NCBI GenBank assembly: GCA_035366835.1
Contig: DAOSIS010000013.1
Span: 1-64,000 of the forward strand
Length of the DNA: 64,000 nucleotides
Direction of reading: 5' to 3'
Source of the DNA: UBA6109 sp035366835
GTDB taxonomy: Bacteria > Desulfobacterota > Syntrophia > Syntrophales > UBA6109
Shown here piece by piece: positions 62,129-64,000 of this stretch. Under the pieces are notes generated by a model that was not told the origin of the DNA, did no database searches, and worked only from the letters and a program-made list of their open reading frames with translations. Each line of letters starts with the position of its first letter. The first letter of the stretch is position 1. The position numbers and the translations under genes were made by a program.

Positions 62129-63363
62129 AAAGAACATCCGGTGTCGTCAGGCTTTCCATCGCGCTGGCCGTCCTCTTGAGTCTGATCGCCGGCTGTTCGG
62201 CCGCTACGCCGCGCCTGCGGGAGTCGGGCCTGAACAGCCGCTTCGCCTTCGCACCCGATACGCCCTTCGAGACGTACGTGGAGCAGACCCGCCGGATGAT
62301 CGAAAGGGCCCGACCCGATCTCAACGAGCTCAACCGGGCGGCAGTCCTTGAGGCCAACAGCCCCTTCGAGCTCAAACCGGACGAAAGGGCCTTCCCGCGG
62401 ATGCCCGACGGGAGGTACCGGAACGGCATCCTGCTGACCCACGGCCTTTCGGACTCGCCCCACCACATACGCGCCATCGCCCGTCATTTTCAGGGCAGGG
62501 GTTTCCTCGTCCGGGCGGTTCTCCTTCCCGGGCACGGGACGGTCCCCGGCGACCTCCTTGCCGTCACCGGGGATGAGTGGGCAAAAGCCGTGGCCTATGG
62601 AGCGGACAGCCTACGGCCGCTGGTTTCGCGGCTGTATCTCGGCGGCTTCTCCACGGGGGGGACGCTCAGCGTCCTCACGGCGATGAAGGACCCCGGCGTA
62701 CACGGCCTCTTCCTCTTCGCCCCGGCCTTCTCAATCAAGGACCGGCGCGCCGCCCTGTCGGGCCTCCTGTCCACGTTCGTAAACTGGGTCGGCCCGGCAC
62801 AGAACGACGACGATTTCGCCAAATACGAGAGCTTTGCCGTGAACGCCGCCTATCAGATCTACCACCTGGCGGGCCACGTCCGCGGGACGCTTGCAGGGGG
62901 AAAAATACTGGACATGCCGATTTTCGCGGCGCTCAGCGAAGACGACATGACGGTGGATGCCGCGACGACGCTTGAGATCTTCGAAAGGAATGCGGCGTCG
63001 CCGAAGAGCCGGCTGATCCTCTACAGCCCGCGGCAGGAACGGCCTGCCCGCGGCAGGCCGGATGCGAGGATCTCCGTGGAGAACAGCCGCCTGCCGGAGT
63101 TGAATGTGCTGGATTTTTCCCACCCCTGCATTCCCATACCCCCCGACGACCCGCACTATGGGCGGGGCAGCGGCTACAGGAGTTGTCTCCACTACGCAGG
63201 GAACAGGGAGAAATGGGAGGCCTGCCGGCGCGACGGACAGGTTCCGCTGGGAGAGATCACGCCGGAGAACCTCGCGAAGACGACGCTGTGCCGCCTTTCA
63301 TTCAACCCCCTCTACAGCCGGATGATGGAGCAGATGGATCGCTTCATCGATGCGCTGGAATAG
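62125..63363 (+). CDS. Lipoprotein alpha/beta hydrolase (carboxylesterase-like)
   Basis: 412 residues. Signal ending L-I-A-G-C-S, a lipobox. The domain has H-G-L-S-D-S-P-H-H near 103-111, the nucleophile elbow G-F-S-T-G-G and L-S-E-D-D-M-T-V-D (acid). The C-terminal ~110 residues carry three spaced Cys (H-P-C-I-P, S-C-L-H, E-A-C-R) likely to form disulfides in the periplasm. It resembles serine aminopeptidase/monoacylglycerol-lipase-like hydrolases. The coupled position after the efflux genes suggests processing of a pump substrate or of an envelope lipid, which is inference. Confidence 0.8.
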   Translation: MKRTSGVVRLSIALAVLLSLIAGCSAATPRLRESGLNSRFAFAPDTPFETYVEQTRRMIERARPDLNELNRAAVLEANSPFELKPDERAFPRMPDGRYRNGILLTHGLSDSPHHIRAIARHFQGRGFLVRAVLLPGHGTVPGDLLAVTGDEWAKAVAYGADSLRPLVSRLYLGGFSTGGTLSVLTAMKDPGVHGLFLFAPAFSIKDRRAALSGLLSTFVNWVGPAQNDDDFAKYESFAVNAAYQIYHLAGHVRGTLAGGKILDMPIFAALSEDDMTVDAATTLEIFERNAASPKSRLILYSPRQERPARGRPDARISVENSRLPELNVLDFSHPCIPIPPDDPHYGRGSGYRSCLHYAGNREKWEACRRDGQVPLGEITPENLAKTTLCRLSFNPLYSRMMEQMDRFIDALE

Positions 63364-63370
63364 AAAACGG

Positions 63371-63405
63371 CCGGCGGCCCCGCGGAACGCCGCGGCCATG
63401 CGGCC
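63371..63405 (+). other. GC-rich hairpin after the efflux operon
   Basis: Nested inverted repeats: outer GGCGGCC/GGCCGCC and inner CCGCGG-AACG-CCGCGG. No T-run follows, so if it ends transcription it is not a simple intrinsic terminator. Confidence 0.4.
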
Positions 63406-63421
63406 GCCCTGCACTTAATGG

Positions 63422-63450
63422 TTGACGCAGGACGTCTTATGCAATAAGAT
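63422..63450 (+). promoter_or_regulatory. Predicted promoter of the terminal TolC-family gene
   Basis: TTGACG (63422-63427), 17 bp, TAAGAT (63445-63450), ~120 bp before the ATG at 63571. Confidence 0.6.
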
Positions 63451-63570
63451 GCTGGAAAATTTTCCCCGAAAGAGCTTTCTTCGTGCAGGAAAAAGGCGTC
63501 ATATCAGCTTGTTACGTCTTCACATCGTTTCACCATCAAAAAACCAGCAAGAAAGGTATGAGGCAGGGCC

Positions 63571-64000
63571 ATGATACGCGGATGCAGCGGCCGAGACCGA
63601 TCGTTTTTTCCCCTCCGGCCGGGGATCGTCGTGATGATGCTGATCGTTCTGCTGGGGCTTCCGTCCTTTCAGGCGCGGGCCGAAGGCATCCTGGACGTCT
63701 ACTCACTGGCGCTGAAGAACGACCCCCGCTTCATCGGCGCGCGCTTCAGCCATGACGCATCGAAGGAAACCCTGACACAGGCATGGGCGATGCTCAAGCC
63801 GACCGTCTCCGCCGAGGGCGTCTACACCAACACGAACCAGAAGATCATCAGCAGCGACAACACGGTTTTCGGTCACGGATCCTCCTCCTTTCCGACGACG
63901 GAATATTCCCTCTCTCTGACGCAGCCCATCTTCAACAAACCGTCTTTTGCCAACGTTTCCCGCGCCCGGGCGAAGGTCAAGGGGGCGGACATGGAAATGG
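63571..64000 (+). CDS. TolC-family outer-membrane protein (partial, runs off the window)
   Basis: 143 codons visible. A basic N-terminus and a signal sequence (I-V-V-M-M-L-I-V-L-L-G-L...F-Q-A-R-A), then I-L-D-V-Y-S-L-A-L-K-N-D-P-R-F, Q-A-W-A-M-L-K-P-T-V-S-A-E and Y-S-L-S-L-T-Q-P-I-F-N, the N-terminal blocks of TolC proper (type I secretion/efflux outer-membrane protein). It is closer to E. coli TolC than the copy at 56113. The start may be ATG 63571 or an internal ATG/GTG nearer the signal. Partner genes lie beyond the window. Confidence 0.85.
   Translation, partial: MIRGCSGRDRSFFPLRPGIVVMMLIVLLGLPSFQARAEGILDVYSLALKNDPRFIGARFSHDASKETLTQAWAMLKPTVSAEGVYTNTNQKIISSDNTVFGHGSSSFPTTEYSLSLTQPIFNKPSFANVSRARAKVKGADMEM

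Noticed and set aside
57419..63363. Very long alternative frames through the adaptor, pump and hydrolase genes on both strands
   Set aside because: They are out-of-phase readings of well-supported genes, Arg/Gly/Asp-rich and without starts linked to ribosome sites.

Overview
The window is a GC-rich chromosomal segment of a Gram-negative, diderm bacterium. The gene set (complete dcw cluster with a meso-diaminopimelate-type MurE, Tol-Pal with CpoB, lipoproteins, TolC/RND efflux, SelB plus FdhD, EF-P lysylation genes, a very large glutamate dehydrogenase, a baeRF protein) fits a deltaproteobacterium in the broad sense (Desulfobacterota, perhaps near Syntrophales). That placement is inference from gene content and style; no rRNA is present to confirm it.

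Layout. 1-1.5 kb is a scar of accessory DNA: the tail of a response regulator, a 5'-truncated chemotaxis receptor fragment and a broken PIWI/Argonaute fragment, abutting the 3' side of a tRNA-Glu gene. 1.7-10.2 kb (minus strand) holds a ~968-residue glutamate dehydrogenase, a Ski2-like helicase, a DUF484/GAF protein, exonuclease III and a radical-SAM protein flanked by two copies of a dispersed repeat. 10.5-27.9 kb (minus) is the division and cell wall cluster in the order mraZ-rsmH-ftsL-ftsI-(small ORF)-murE-murF-mraY-murD-ftsW-murG-murC-murB-ftsQ-ftsA-ftsZ, with a clear promoter and MraZ operator at one end and a strong terminator at the other; ddl is not in it. 27.9-29.4 kb is ruvX-mltG.

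29.5-33.3 kb (plus) is selB-fdhD-YhaM-like nuclease, linking selenocysteine insertion with formate dehydrogenase maturation. 33.3-37.3 kb (minus) has a 2-hydroxyacid dehydrogenase, a stand-alone GMP-synthase ATP-pyrophosphatase domain and a baeRF (eRF1-like) protein. 37.6-40.3 kb (plus) is an EF-P module: KamA/EpmB-like aminomutase, efp and epmA. 40.5-46.0 kb is tolQ-tolR-tolA-tolB-pal-cpoB. 46.0-50.9 kb (minus) is ctpA-yibQ-TPR lipoprotein-LolB-like lipoprotein. 51-52.5 kb has small genes, including a pyrimidine-dimer glycosylase-like protein and PspC. 52.5-56 kb has a divergent acyl-CoA synthetase and an exported alpha/beta hydrolase. 56-63.4 kb is a TolC-MFP-RND efflux operon with translationally coupled downstream genes. 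A second TolC-family gene runs off the end.

Most of the window is conserved envelope biology. The points most worth a second look are the PIWI remnant at the tRNA, a perfectly nested 56-codon ORF between ftsI and murE, an FdhD lacking its usual cysteine motif, the GGQ-bearing baeRF protein, and three promoters carrying perfect palindromes (51.4, 54.4 and 56.0 kb) whose regulators are not in the window.
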